Positions 9,149 through 18,045 of a stretch of DNA of 64,000 bases are shown here, one piece after another. The position numbers and the translations under genes are program-made. The notes beneath the pieces are model-generated. The model was not told the origin of the DNA. It was given only the letters and a program-made list of their open reading frames with translations, and made no database searches. The first letter of the stretch is position 1, and every line of letters starts with the position of its first letter. This stretch comes from Sphingobacteriaceae bacterium DW12 (lineage in GTDB: Bacteria > Bacteroidota > Bacteroidia > Sphingobacteriales > Sphingobacteriaceae): positions 124,001-188,000 of the forward strand of contig JROE01000001.1 in assembly GCA_000783305.1 (NCBI GenBank), written 5' to 3'.

Positions 9149-9796
9149 TTAGACGTTTGGTTCCCAAGTCGAGGGACTCAAGCGCCATTGTTTTAGCATT
9201 TCTACCTCTTCATCGAGGATATAGTTGCGTTCTGCAGCAACTTGAAGCAAAGCCTCGTAATCGCATAATGTATGGAACAAGCATTTTGCCTCAGCAAAGT
9301 TCTTTGTGGCCTCTTCAAATCCATAGCTGAATATACAGACCAAGCCCACAACATTACAGCCAGCGTCACGTAGCGCTTTTACAGCTTGTAGACTGCTTTT
9401 TCCCGTTGAGACCAAGTCCTCTACCACTACCACACGTTGACCGCTGACCACTTCACCTTCAATCAGATTTTGACGACCATGATCTTTGGCACTACTACGA
9501 ACATATGTAAATGGTAATCCTAATTCCTGAGCGACCAACACTCCTTGTGGGATACCCGCAGTCGCGACACCTGAAATCATATCTACCGAACCAAACTCAT
9601 CTTGCACCAATTTTGATAACATTTGTCTGATGTACGTACGGATAGATGGATAGGATAATGTAACACGATTATCACAATAAATTGGAGACTTCCATCCTGA
9701 GGCCCATGTAAAAGGACTTTTAGGTTGCAATTTTATTGCTTTAATTTGCAGTAAGGATTCAGCAATTTTTTGTTCAACCTCATTTAAATTATTCAT
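9149..9796 (-). CDS. pyrE: Orotate phosphoribosyltransferase
   Basis: A 215-residue enzyme of de novo pyrimidine synthesis that joins orotate to PRPP giving OMP. The PRPP loop is VVVVEDLVSTGKSS at about 121-134; the mobile loop with KDHGRQNLIEGEV is at about 103-115, and FTWASGWKSPIYCDNR near the N-terminus binds orotate. Start at 9796 (MNNLNEVEQ). It is divergent from the NUDIX gene with start codons only 22 nt apart if that gene starts at 9819, so the two share a very short control region. Confidence 0.96.
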   Translation of the reverse strand: MNNLNEVEQKIAESLLQIKAIKLQPKSPFTWASGWKSPIYCDNRVTLSYPSIRTYIRQMLSKLVQDEFGSVDMISGVATAGIPQGVLVAQELGLPFTYVRSSAKDHGRQNLIEGEVVSGQRVVVVEDLVSTGKSSLQAVKALRDAGCNVVGLVCIFSYGFEEATKNFAEAKCLFHTLCDYEALLQVAAERNYILDEEVEMLKQWRLSPSTWEPNV

Positions 9797-9818
9797 GGCG
9801 CAAATTTATAAAATTTAT

Positions 9819-10406
9819 ATGAACCAATCTGTTTTAATTTTGACAGATTTCGTTCCCAAAGACCTTCAAAATATCCAAACGGTTGGCATTCAAGAAATTG
9901 AACTTGAAAAACTTTTCAACGAGTCCTCCAAAGCCTTAGAGCCCATCTCCTATCTATATATACACCCGGATTACGAAATGGTTTTTAAAAACATTGTCGA
10001 CAATACCAAGACTATCTGGGCCGCTGGCGGATTGGTCGAAAATGGAGATGGAGACTTTCTTTTTATTTACAGACTGGGGCGTTGGGACTTACCCAAAGGC
10101 AAGGTCGAAGAAGACGAAAAGATGAAAGTAGCTGCTGTTAGGGAAGTTGAAGAAGAGACCGGCATCCGGATCGATTATCTAGGCCCCAAGATTTCACCAA
10201 CTTATCACACCTACTATATGAAGGGCAAGTTTGTACTCAAAATCACCAACTGGTATCGAATGGGCGTCAATAAAGTTCCCAAATTGATCCCTCAACAGGA
10301 AGAAGATATCACCCAAGCCGAATGGTTGTCCCCCTCTAAATTGAAGAAGGTGAAGGAAAATACGTATCCACTCATATTGGATGTCATCCGTAAGATAAAA
10401 AAATAA
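9819..10406 (+). CDS. NUDIX hydrolase
   Basis: A 195-residue NUDIX protein that hydrolyses a nucleoside diphosphate linked to another group. The NUDIX box GKVEEDEKMKVAAVREVEEETGI fits GX5EX7REUXEEXGU; in two parts it reads GKVEEDEKMKVAAV then REVEEETGI at about residues 107-129. I chose the start at 9819 (MNQSVLILTD); the in-frame ATG at 9795 would overlap the pyrE start. The N-terminal 70 residues before the NUDIX fold are an unassigned extension. The substrate is unknown. A perfect terminator follows. Confidence 0.88.
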   Translation: MNQSVLILTDFVPKDLQNIQTVGIQEIELEKLFNESSKALEPISYLYIHPDYEMVFKNIVDNTKTIWAAGGLVENGDGDFLFIYRLGRWDLPKGKVEEDEKMKVAAVREVEEETGIRIDYLGPKISPTYHTYYMKGKFVLKITNWYRMGVNKVPKLIPQQEEDITQAEWLSPSKLKKVKENTYPLILDVIRKIKK

Positions 10407-10449
10407 TGTACAGCTTGTTCTTTCTATAAATTGACCCTGCTGCTACAAA

Positions 10450-10482
10450 AAAGGCCGGTTTCATTTCTGAAAACCGGCCTTT
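10450..10482. terminator. Bidirectional hairpin after the NUDIX gene
   Basis: Perfect 12-bp arms (10450-10461 and 10471-10482) with a GGCCGG core, between convergent genes, with A-rich and T-rich flanks. Confidence 0.85.
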
Positions 10483-10518
10483 CTTCAATTTACACTCAAA
10501 TCGAATATGAACAATTCT

Positions 10519-10929
10519 TTATTCTACGCTACGCTTACCACGAGGTCCATCTTTGCGTTGTTCCCTTTTTTCCTGTAAAATCTTTTGTTGCTCGGGTGTC
10601 AATATTTTATTGAGTTCTTCTTGATGTGCCTTCATCGAAGCACGGAATGCTTCACGATCATCTTTTTTCTCGGTCATGAGGGTCTTTTGATTTTGTGCAT
10701 TTTTGAGTTGCAATTCGTAGACTTGTTTTTTTTGATCCTCAGAAAGCGTCAATTGTTTATCAAGTCTTTCGGTTTGCATTTTTGCCATCTCCTCAGGAGA
10801 CTTATTTTCTACCATTTTGAACGAACGCTCAGGACGCTTCTTCTGTTCTTTGGAAGTTTCGGTTTGTTGAGCAAAGGTAGCAAATGTCAATCCTGACATT
10901 AGGCCTACCAACAATAACATTTTTTTCAT
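10519..10929 (-). CDS. Exported Spy/CpxP-like (DUF4890-type) protein
   Basis: A 136-residue protein with a signal peptide ending near QQ at about 21-22. The mature part is highly charged and helical, with an LTLSEDQKKQVYELQ block and an LTPEQQKIL block; these LT-x-x-Q repeats are the mark of Spy/CpxP-type periplasmic chaperones and of DUF4890 in Bacteroidota. The Arg/Lys-rich end is probably disordered. A role in envelope stress is inferred from the family. It is a single gene. Confidence 0.75.
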   Translation of the reverse strand: MKKMLLLVGLMSGLTFATFAQQTETSKEQKKRPERSFKMVENKSPEEMAKMQTERLDKQLTLSEDQKKQVYELQLKNAQNQKTLMTEKKDDREAFRASMKAHQEELNKILTPEQQKILQEKREQRKDGPRGKRSVE

Positions 10930-11104
10930 TTTTATGTTGCTTTAGTAATCAATGTACCGTCTATAAAATAGATAGAGTAAAAAAAGACAATAAAGTTTAA
11001 TCACCTTTTGTTAAAAAAAGTTAAGTCCAATCATTATCGCAAATATTTTTTTAAAATTAATTCCCTTAATAATCAGCGTTTTTCCAATCGAGAGTAAAAT
11101 ATTT

Positions 11105-11135
11105 TTTGGATATCTCAGAAGAATATCTACCTTTG
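11105..11135 (+). promoter_or_regulatory. Promoter of tRNA-Leu
   Basis: TTTG at 11105-11108, 19 bp, then TACCTTTG at 11128-11135: an exact match to the Bacteroidota primary-sigma consensus. The start of transcription would fall near 11142, about 30 nt before the tRNA. Confidence 0.85.
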
Positions 11136-11172
11136 CATCACTCCAAACAACGGAGAAAACTACAAAAAAGAC

Positions 11173-11252
11173 GCCCAGATGGCGGAATTGGTAGACGCGC
11201 TAGTCTCAAACACTAGTGGGAAACCGTGCCGGTTCGATCCCGGCTCTGGGTA
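11173..11252 (+). tRNA. tRNA-Leu, anticodon CAA
   Basis: The acceptor stem pairs 11173-11179 with 11245-11251, discriminator A at 11252, CCA not encoded. The anticodon loop CTCAAAC between CTAGT and ACTAG gives CAA, reading UUG. T arm GGTTCGATCC is standard, and the long variable region expected of tRNA-Leu is present though short. Promoter upstream and hairpin terminator directly after. Confidence 0.95.
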
Positions 11253-11255
11253 CTG

Positions 11256-11287
11256 AAAGGAGATCAAGAGAAATCATGATCTCCTTT
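11256..11287 (+). terminator. Terminator of tRNA-Leu
   Basis: 11-bp arms (11256-11266 and 11277-11287) ending in a T run, 4 nt after the tRNA. Confidence 0.85.
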
Positions 11288-11311
11288 TTATTTATACATT
11301 CATTCTAAAAG

Positions 11312-12469
11312 TTATGATTTCTTCTTTCGGACCTTGTTCCACCAGATGACAGCACCTGTCACAGGGAGAGACGCGCAAATCAACGAAACGACAAAAGCCA
11401 ACACCTTGGTCCAGATGCCACCTATACTACCCACATGAATATCGTAATTCATAGAAGCCAATTTGTCCCCTGCTTTTATAGACTCACTTGTTACTATCTT
11501 ATCTATCTGTCCATCCTCTTGTCTAAAATAATACCAAACAAAATCACTTGTTTTATCCTGACTAAGCCTAACCTGTATATCATGATATTCTTCTTTCCTA
11601 TTTCGCAATCGAAGGGACATCATATCTGCACCAGGATGTTGAACAAGCGCATATACGAGTGCATTGTCACGTGTGTCCAACGTGACCTGGGGGACAGTTG
11701 GTTGGATGTGTTTTGGAACAAGCTCCGTCTTGCTGATAGAAAATCCATTAAAGAAGTTCACATAGGCACTTTTAAAGCCTGGATACGCAAATACCAATCC
11801 TGTAATACACAATATCAAGGCAAAGACGAGGCTATAAAAGCCCAAAACATTATGCAGGTCGTAGTTGAATCGTTTCCACTTGACTCTCCTATCAAGCCAA
11901 AGCGCACGTTTTAATGCCTTTCCTTTCCATTTCTTAGGCCACCAAAGCACCAGTCCACTTATTAATAGCACCACAAATATGATAGTCCCTATTCCAACTA
12001 TTGGCTCCCCGACAGATTTCCCCAGCAACAAGTTCATGTGCAATTGCAGGACAATTTGAAAAAATTCTCGCTTTGAATCCTCTATGGCCTGCACCTCTCC
12101 AGTATAAGGATTGACAAACACCCGATCGTAGTACCTATAATAATTCCAAAAAATAGTGGACGAAGGATCTGTCTCCATCGCCCTAAATACCCAAGTCCTA
12201 TCAGTAGAAGGATACAGGTCCACGCGTGATACTTTTCTATCTGTTCCGAGAACCCTTTCTGCTTTGCTGATCAGCTCGCTTAATGGAAGCCTTTTCGTAC
12301 TAATGGTACTTTTTTCCGCTTCTTGGATGTGATATTTTTGAGGATATATGAGTACTTTGAGGTCATCATGGAATGTATAGATACATCCCGTAAGACTGAC
12401 GATCAGTACAATAATGCCACTGATCAATCCTAGCCATTTATGTATCCATATGATGCCCCTTTTTAACAT
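11312..12469 (-). CDS. PepSY-associated membrane protein (siderophore-iron reductase type)
   Basis: A 385-residue inner-membrane protein with a PepSY_TM layout: first helix at about 12-35, a periplasmic PepSY region, then helices at about 155-175, 205-230 and 355-378. HKWLGL near the start and HNVLGFYSL supply His residues placed as in families that bind haem or reduce iron. It begins 2 nt after the stop of the TonB receptor gene, so they form an operon: uptake of an iron chelate across the outer membrane and, by inference, its reduction at the inner membrane. Confidence 0.85.
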   Translation of the reverse strand: MLKRGIIWIHKWLGLISGIIVLIVSLTGCIYTFHDDLKVLIYPQKYHIQEAEKSTISTKRLPLSELISKAERVLGTDRKVSRVDLYPSTDRTWVFRAMETDPSSTIFWNYYRYYDRVFVNPYTGEVQAIEDSKREFFQIVLQLHMNLLLGKSVGEPIVGIGTIIFVVLLISGLVLWWPKKWKGKALKRALWLDRRVKWKRFNYDLHNVLGFYSLVFALILCITGLVFAYPGFKSAYVNFFNGFSISKTELVPKHIQPTVPQVTLDTRDNALVYALVQHPGADMMSLRLRNRKEEYHDIQVRLSQDKTSDFVWYYFRQEDGQIDKIVTSESIKAGDKLASMNYDIHVGSIGGIWTKVLAFVVSLICASLPVTGAVIWWNKVRKKKS

Positions 12470-12471
12470 GT

Positions 12472-14835
12472 CTAGAACTTGTAGTGAAGGTTTAGGTTCG
12501 CTTGCATTCCTGCGCCACGTACATAGTCGGCATCCAATGCCCTATATTGGCTGACTGTAGGATAATAGGTTTTGTTGAGTAGGTTCTCAATTCCTAATCC
12601 TATATTCCACTGCTTGTTAAAAGCATAGCTCGAAGACACATTAAAGAGGTTTACATCCTTGATCGGTCCTTCGCTGTTATTATATTTACCAGTCTTATTG
12701 ACGTCAAAGCGATCTCGAGAGCCCGTATATACCCAATAAAGCTGGACATTGAGTTTAGTCGTAGGTTTGTAGTAAATGTATCCTGTTGCTTTAGGAGGTG
12801 CGATCCGTGATCCGTTGAGGTATACTTTGCGGCCGTCGTCAAACTTAGCCTTCCCTTCCACGTAGGCATAGCTACCCCCTATTGTCCATATTGGGGACAA
12901 TTTTGCATCGACGGCCACTTCGTATCCACGTACCTCCTCAGGTTCGCGTTGCGGCATCAAATAACCACCTACATCCACCAGATTGACTCCAAGATCAGAA
13001 GTACTGATATAATATGCTGCTGAAAGATTGAATATTCCCAATCGGCTTGAGACGCCAGCTTCGTAGTTATTAGTCACAATCGGATCTGTTTCCAAATTTC
13101 CAATCGTATTTTCATCGGCACGACGCAGAATTCGGCCCAACTCATTAATCGCGAATCCTTGCGAAAAGCTTACAAACGGATTGAAAATCTCGTATCTATT
13201 ATATCTCAATCCCGCATTGAACATCGTCGCGTTGTAAGGAATTTTTCCTCCCGATACAAATATACTACCTTGTCCATCAGGACCCGTTGCGATGGTATGG
13301 AAGTCCTTGACACGTACAGTGGCATTCTCATACCGCAATCCGCCTTTAAAGATCAAGTTTTCGAAGAAGTCCATTTTGACTTGCGCATATGGTGCTATAT
13401 TGACCATGTTCATATCGGGGATATACACTCGACCATCTGTTAAGTCTTGGTTGGTAACGTCATTGAGCAAGTCTAGCCCATAGGTTACCTCCATCGGGAT
13501 ACGCCCAACAAGGAAGGGTGAATTTATATTTACCCTTATCCCCTTTTTATTGGAGTTTATCTTTGTTTGGCCGGGGCCGTACCAAGCCGTACCCGCCGCC
13601 ACATACCTATTCATCGAGCGAAATGAATTAATGTAAGCCGTCACATCCAATTGTGAATGCCTGAATAAATCCGCTTTCGAGTATGTTAACATGGCATTAT
13701 GATTATAAGGTGTCCCTGCAGGTTCACCTGGCTCCTCTCCCCTTACTCCGATTGTCGGCGATTGACCGTATACACCATTTTGACTAATATATTTGGCATG
13801 TTGTGTACTGCCATAATAATTATAAAAACCTGTCAATGATGAATTATCGCTGAATTCATACCCTAATTTCACGAAAGCATTGTATTGATATGAATTAGAC
13901 AATCCGTCCGTTTGTCCAATCGGGATTCCCTCCCCATCTCTCTGCAAGCCAGTATAGTCCACACTACCACCGACGGTATAGTCCACTTTGTTAGATTTCC
14001 CTGAAAAGTATTGCCCCAATCGATAGCCCAGCGTCCCATTTCCATGCAAGGGATTGAAAGAGGTTCCGAGAATTGTATGGCCTCCTAGGGATTTAGATTC
14101 CGTGTTTTTCTTCGTAATGTAATTGATAATGCCCCCACCAGAGCCGTTGCCATAGATTGAAGTAGCACCTTTGATAACTTCTATCCGTTCGATAACATTA
14201 GGATCTATGCTTCTCAAATCCCGCATACCATTCATCAAAGGGGTAGATTGTGGAATACCATCAATAAGCACGAGCAAAGCGCGCCCCCTTAGCGTCTGTC
14301 CTGAATTCGTAGCCTTATTAGTCGACGTCCCTAGACCGGGAATTGTGTTCCCTAGAATAGAAGAGAGATTGGTACTGATATTGATTTGAGACTCGATTTC
14401 CTGACGGTTGAGGATACTTACAGAAGATGGAACGGTCGAAATACTTTCCGCTTTCCTGCCCGCTGTTACCACAACCTCATCTAGTTGTCGATCATCTGCT
14501 ATTAGTATTGCACGAATAGCATCCGGTAAGGTATCTCTATCTATTTTCAAATTCATATTTCGATATCCAATAGCGGAAATACCGATGACCACAGAAGATT
14601 TTTTATTAACATCAAATTCAAATATCCCCCTAGTATCTGTGCTCCCCTCCTGCCTTTTCTCAATAGAAATAGTTGCATTCGCAATAGGTTTTGCGTTCAC
14701 ATCGGTGACCAACAATTTGACGTTCTGTGCATGCAACCCTGTCCCTATTGCTAATAGTATAGAGATAGGCAATAATCTCCTAATGATTTTACCTATTGTA
14801 ATCGTGTGGTAGTGTGATGTGAGGTGGCCCTGCAT
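12472..14835 (-). CDS. TonB-dependent receptor, siderophore type
   Basis: A 787-residue outer-membrane receptor. After a signal peptide (to about residue 36, GLHAQ) comes a carboxypeptidase-regulatory-like domain (LLVTDVNAKPIANATISIE, about 40-115), a plug (VVVTAGRKAESISTVPSSVS, then GTSTNKATNSGQTLRGR and ERIEVIKGATSIYGNGSGGG) and a 22-strand barrel ending in aromatic LNLHYKF. It moves ferric chelates with energy from TonB; the iron-type assignment rests on the co-transcribed PepSY reductase-like gene and on the barrel type. The substrate is not readable. A consensus promoter is 39 nt upstream. Confidence 0.93.
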   Translation of the reverse strand: MQGHLTSHYHTITIGKIIRRLLPISILLAIGTGLHAQNVKLLVTDVNAKPIANATISIEKRQEGSTDTRGIFEFDVNKKSSVVIGISAIGYRNMNLKIDRDTLPDAIRAILIADDRQLDEVVVTAGRKAESISTVPSSVSILNRQEIESQINISTNLSSILGNTIPGLGTSTNKATNSGQTLRGRALLVLIDGIPQSTPLMNGMRDLRSIDPNVIERIEVIKGATSIYGNGSGGGIINYITKKNTESKSLGGHTILGTSFNPLHGNGTLGYRLGQYFSGKSNKVDYTVGGSVDYTGLQRDGEGIPIGQTDGLSNSYQYNAFVKLGYEFSDNSSLTGFYNYYGSTQHAKYISQNGVYGQSPTIGVRGEEPGEPAGTPYNHNAMLTYSKADLFRHSQLDVTAYINSFRSMNRYVAAGTAWYGPGQTKINSNKKGIRVNINSPFLVGRIPMEVTYGLDLLNDVTNQDLTDGRVYIPDMNMVNIAPYAQVKMDFFENLIFKGGLRYENATVRVKDFHTIATGPDGQGSIFVSGGKIPYNATMFNAGLRYNRYEIFNPFVSFSQGFAINELGRILRRADENTIGNLETDPIVTNNYEAGVSSRLGIFNLSAAYYISTSDLGVNLVDVGGYLMPQREPEEVRGYEVAVDAKLSPIWTIGGSYAYVEGKAKFDDGRKVYLNGSRIAPPKATGYIYYKPTTKLNVQLYWVYTGSRDRFDVNKTGKYNNSEGPIKDVNLFNVSSSYAFNKQWNIGLGIENLLNKTYYPTVSQYRALDADYVRGAGMQANLNLHYKF

Positions 14836-14873
14836 TTTTGTTTATTTAGATTGAATACAAATAATAACGAGGG

Positions 14874-14904
14874 CAAAGATATATTTTATTATTTTTTTGT
14901 CAAA
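14874..14904 (-). promoter_or_regulatory. Promoter of the TonB receptor-PepSY operon
   Basis: On the minus strand TTTG (14904-14901), exactly 19 bp, then TATCTTTG (14881-14874): a full consensus match. The spacer is almost pure A/T. A Fur-type operator cannot be assigned by eye. Confidence 0.85.
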
Positions 14905-15075
14905 GAAAAAATAAAGTTGATTTTCAGGTGAATGGGATATGTTGTTCTCTTTCGCTTTTTATTTACTTTTTGGCTATCACGGGATATCTATTTTTTTGAA
15001 AAATCAATTACAGAAAAGCCATAAACTGTATATTGCAGGCCGATAGCTAGCGGTTACTTAATAAGCGATACGACA

Positions 15076-15654
15076 ATGATAGATAATATTAAAATCACGA
15101 AGACAGAGGTATTGTCGGACAATTGGTATATCCTCCGAAAGATTACCTACCAATATACCAAACAAGATGGCACGCTTCAAACCCAAAGTAGAGAAGCCTA
15201 TGACCGAGGCAATGGAGCCACCATACTGCTCTATAATCGAAGCGCCCGAACGGTAATCCTGACGCGCCAATTTAGATTGCCCACCTATGTAAATGGCAAT
15301 GACACTGGGATGTTGATAGAGGCCTGCGCAGGTCTATTGGACAAAGAGAACGCGGAAGATTGCATCAGACGCGAGACCGAAGAAGAAACTGGATATAAAG
15401 TGACGGATGTTCGCAAAGTTTTTGAAGCCTATATGTCTCCAGGCTCCGTCACCGAAATCCTATATTTCTTTATCGCCGAATATAGCAAAGAAATGAAAAT
15501 ACATGCAGGAGGTGGTCTTGAGCAAGAAGAAGAAAATATAGAAGTATTAGAAATCGGTATAGATGAAGCCATGGCCATGATCACAGATGGCGATATTAAA
15601 GACGGAAAGACCATCATGCTCCTACAATATATCAAGCTCCAGCAAATCCTCTAA
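15076..15654 (+). CDS. nudK: NUDIX hydrolase, GDP-mannose pyrophosphatase type
   Basis: A 192-residue NUDIX enzyme close in length and layout to E. coli NudK (191 aa), which cleaves GDP-mannose to GMP and mannose-1-phosphate. Evidence: the N-terminal ADP-ribose-pyrophosphatase-like sheet with [32 protein letters not shown], and a NUDIX box with [20 protein letters not shown] then TGY at about 98-120. The substrate is inferred from similarity. The stop codon lies inside a nested inverted repeat (15634-15641 with 15663-15670) that may act as a weak terminator. Confidence 0.85.
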   Translation: MIDNIKITKTEVLSDNWYILRKITYQYTKQDGTLQTQSREAYDRGNGATILLYNRSARTVILTRQFRLPTYVNGNDTGMLIEACAGLLDKENAEDCIRRETEEETGYKVTDVRKVFEAYMSPGSVTEILYFFIAEYSKEMKIHAGGGLEQEEENIEVLEIGIDEAMAMITDGDIKDGKTIMLLQYIKLQQIL

Positions 15655-15852
15655 GGATATGATGGAGCTTGTTTACTTGGAATAATAGCGACAGTTTGAT
15701 GGTCATTCTATCCTATGACACTTTAACAACTATTCACTGCCTTTGCATATCCTTAGAGCCTTCTTGACGCTCTCATCATATGCGTCATACTGGATTTGAG
15801 TCTTATACTTATTGCGAGTACCTCCCCGCTTGGAATAGGGTTGGCCGCTTTA

Positions 15853-16113
15853 TCAACACTTGAGGTCGTCATCTATTTCCGTTAACATATTGTAGATAGC
15901 GGCTAGGGCCTCTTCTCCAAAGTCCGCACCACCGATTTGTGCCCATTGCTGGTCTTCGTCCCGTTCAAATGAAAATGTGCGTACCCTATCTTTTGAGAAC
16001 AGGATATAGCTATAGCCTCCCCCGGTGCTTGGACATACCTGTATCGTGACCGCTCGAATAGTCCTTCGGTAGGTCAACATGGCTGTCATCATAAAATTTT
16101 CGGAGTCCTTCAT
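15853..16113 (-). CDS. Hypothetical protein, 86 aa
   Basis: An 86-residue cytoplasmic-looking protein. The C-terminal part (QWAQIGGADFGEEALAAIYN) has coding-like composition, and the middle (SYILFSKDRVRTFSFE) reads as beta strands. I know no family. The start at 16113 is uncertain, since M8, M9 and M12 are also possible. It stands alone between nudK and a DUF6965 gene. Confidence 0.5.
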   Translation of the reverse strand: MKDSENFMMTAMLTYRRTIRAVTIQVCPSTGGGYSYILFSKDRVRTFSFERDEDQQWAQIGGADFGEEALAAIYNMLTEIDDDLKC

Positions 16114-16273
16114 CTATCGCTGCATTTGAAATCGTGATCGCGCAAAGCCCCCTCTCCCCATAGTCTCCTTCATTTTTCTGGATACCATAGGCCCATCCAC
16201 AATCGCCTTATCGGTAAAAATACTAAATTAATTAGCATATATAAAATATCCTGTTTTTATTTCGTACAAATGC

Positions 16274-16281
16274 TACCTTTG
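16274..16281 (+). promoter_or_regulatory. -7 box, probably giving a leaderless mRNA
   Basis: TACCTTTG ends 4 nt before the ATG at 16286. Since Bacteroidota start transcription about 7 nt after this box, the mRNA would begin at or next to the start codon. Confidence 0.6.
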
Positions 16282-16285
16282 CAAC

Positions 16286-16489
16286 ATGACATTAGACGAG
16301 CTCAAACAATTTTTTCAAGCCCAAGATCTTCCTTCAGAATTGCAGATCGGTCCCGATATGGTCGTTACAGAAGTCGATCAATTTCTCCGTATTTCTTTCT
16401 TGGTTGCGGAGGCCTGGACTAGAGATTTGGAAAAATGTCCCGAGTATCTCCGCCTGATCAAGTTCAAGCAAGCGCTGGAGGCTCGCTAA
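16286..16489 (+). CDS. Small DUF6965-like protein
   Basis: A 67-residue acidic helical protein (MTLDELKQFFQAQDLPSELQ and so on), no signal or membrane segment. The pattern of an N-terminal DELKQFF helix, a proline turn, and a long helix leading to a P-x-L-x-x-L end fits DUF6965, a family of small proteins in Bacteroidota of unknown function. The -7 box so close to the start supports translation from 16286. Confidence 0.65.
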   Translation: MTLDELKQFFQAQDLPSELQIGPDMVVTEVDQFLRISFLVAEAWTRDLEKCPEYLRLIKFKQALEAR

Positions 16490-16542
16490 GCTGCAATACC
16501 TCCACATCGCCCCATCTGTCTACAATTCGACTATAAATACAA

Positions 16543-16567
16543 AACCATCCGCTGCAAACGGATGGTT
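16543..16567 (-). terminator. Terminator of the DEAD-box helicase gene
   Basis: Perfect 9-bp arms (16543-16551 and 16559-16567); on the minus strand the second arm runs into a T-rich stretch, 29 nt past the stop codon. Confidence 0.75.
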
Positions 16568-16595
16568 GATGTATAGGGTGTAATAAAAATAGAAT

Positions 16596-17831
16596 CTACT
16601 TTTCGACCTTGGGCGCACCCGCACCAGCCGGTTTTCTAAAATTCTTCTTTTTTCTATTGTTTTTCTTCTTTTGTGGTTTCCGTTTAGGATCATAGATAGG
16701 TCCCTCTGAGAATCCAGCTGGTAGCGGTACTTTTTCGATCTCCGAACCAATCAAATCTTCGATATTACCGAAACGAAATTGGTCCTTTGTATTGATAAAC
16801 GTTATTGCGGTTCCTGTTGTCGCTGCTCTCGCAGTACGCCCCACCCGGTGTATATAATCCTCCGGATCCGGTGGCACGTCATAATTGATGACCAGACTTA
16901 TGCCCACCACGTCTATACCACGAGATATTACATCCGTACCTACCAACACATTAATGCGCTTCGCCTTAAACCGATTCATGATATCCTCCCGTTGGGCCTG
17001 CTCTAGGTCCGAGTGGAAAGCCTCTATGGTAATCCCCTTCTTTGACAGTTCGATTGCTAGTCGCTTGACGATTTCCTTCTTAGAGGCAAAAATAATAACG
17101 CTCGAATACGCCTCGTCGCTCAGTATGCTTTTGATCAACTCCCCCTTTTGCTCATCATACACCAGGTAGGCCTGTTGCTTGATACCGTCAGAAGGCTTAG
17201 ATAGTGCAATGTTGATTTCCGTTGGATCATGTAATATCTTCTTGGCCAATGCCCTTATCTTAAAAGGCATAGTTGCAGAAAAAAGCAAGTTTTGTCGTTT
17301 CTCGGGCAAGTAGCTGATGATCCGGATAATATCTTCATAAAATCCCATATCCAACATGCGATCGGCCTCATCCAATATCAGATGTTGCAATTTAGAAAAG
17401 TTCGCCTTTCCAGATGATAAGTGCGCAATCAGTCGACCAGGTGTGGCCACAATAATATTGACCCCTTCCCTGATGGATCTTTTCTGCTGTTCGTAGTCCA
17501 TACCGTCGCCACCGCCGTACACGGCAATAGAGGTCGCTCCGGTAAAATAAGCCAAGCCCATGATTTGTTGATCTATCTGCAAGGCCAATTCACGTGTAGG
17601 CGAAAGGATAATCGTGTTGATATGATCCGACGGCTCTACTGCAATCTTATGTAGAATAGGTAATAAGTAGGACGCTGTTTTACCCGTACCAGTCTGTGCA
17701 CAAGCAATGAGATCTTTTTGTTGAAGGATAACAGGAATGGCCTGTTGTTGTATGGGTGTAGCCTCGAGGTATCCCATGCTGTCCAACCCCTCCTCCAATA
17801 AAGGGGCAAAACCGAATTCAGTGAATTTCAA
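16596..17831 (-). CDS. DEAD-box ATP-dependent RNA helicase
   Basis: A 411-residue RNA helicase of the RhlE/SrmB type that remodels RNA or ribosomal particles. All core motifs are present in order: Q motif (FAPLLEEGLDSMGYLEATPIQ in part), Walker A AQTGTGKT, PTRELALQ, TPGRL, LDEADRMLDMG, SATMP, FASKKE, GTDVISRGID and HRVGRTAR. The last 40 residues are a Lys/Pro-rich basic tail (RKPQKKKNNRKKK) that likely grips RNA. Such helicases are often cold-induced in this phylum, but nothing in the sequence shows that here. Confidence 0.94.
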   Translation of the reverse strand: MKFTEFGFAPLLEEGLDSMGYLEATPIQQQAIPVILQQKDLIACAQTGTGKTASYLLPILHKIAVEPSDHINTIILSPTRELALQIDQQIMGLAYFTGATSIAVYGGGDGMDYEQQKRSIREGVNIIVATPGRLIAHLSSGKANFSKLQHLILDEADRMLDMGFYEDIIRIISYLPEKRQNLLFSATMPFKIRALAKKILHDPTEINIALSKPSDGIKQQAYLVYDEQKGELIKSILSDEAYSSVIIFASKKEIVKRLAIELSKKGITIEAFHSDLEQAQREDIMNRFKAKRINVLVGTDVISRGIDVVGISLVINYDVPPDPEDYIHRVGRTARAATTGTAITFINTKDQFRFGNIEDLIGSEIEKVPLPAGFSEGPIYDPKRKPQKKKNNRKKKNFRKPAGAGAPKVEK

Positions 17832-18045
17832 TGTTATATGTTATCGTTATTTTGTAAAAACGCCATAATGTAAGATTTTTTTTCTAGACGACATAATGCC
17901 TGCCCTAATAGTTTGTCCAACATTTTCCTGTCTTTCTAATTTTCAGACAGATACAATTGTTCACCCATGCCCGTCTGCACAAGCCTATGCAACAGCTATT
18001 AGGCTCGGTCTATCTCCAACATTTTGACTATTTGGAGACTAATCA

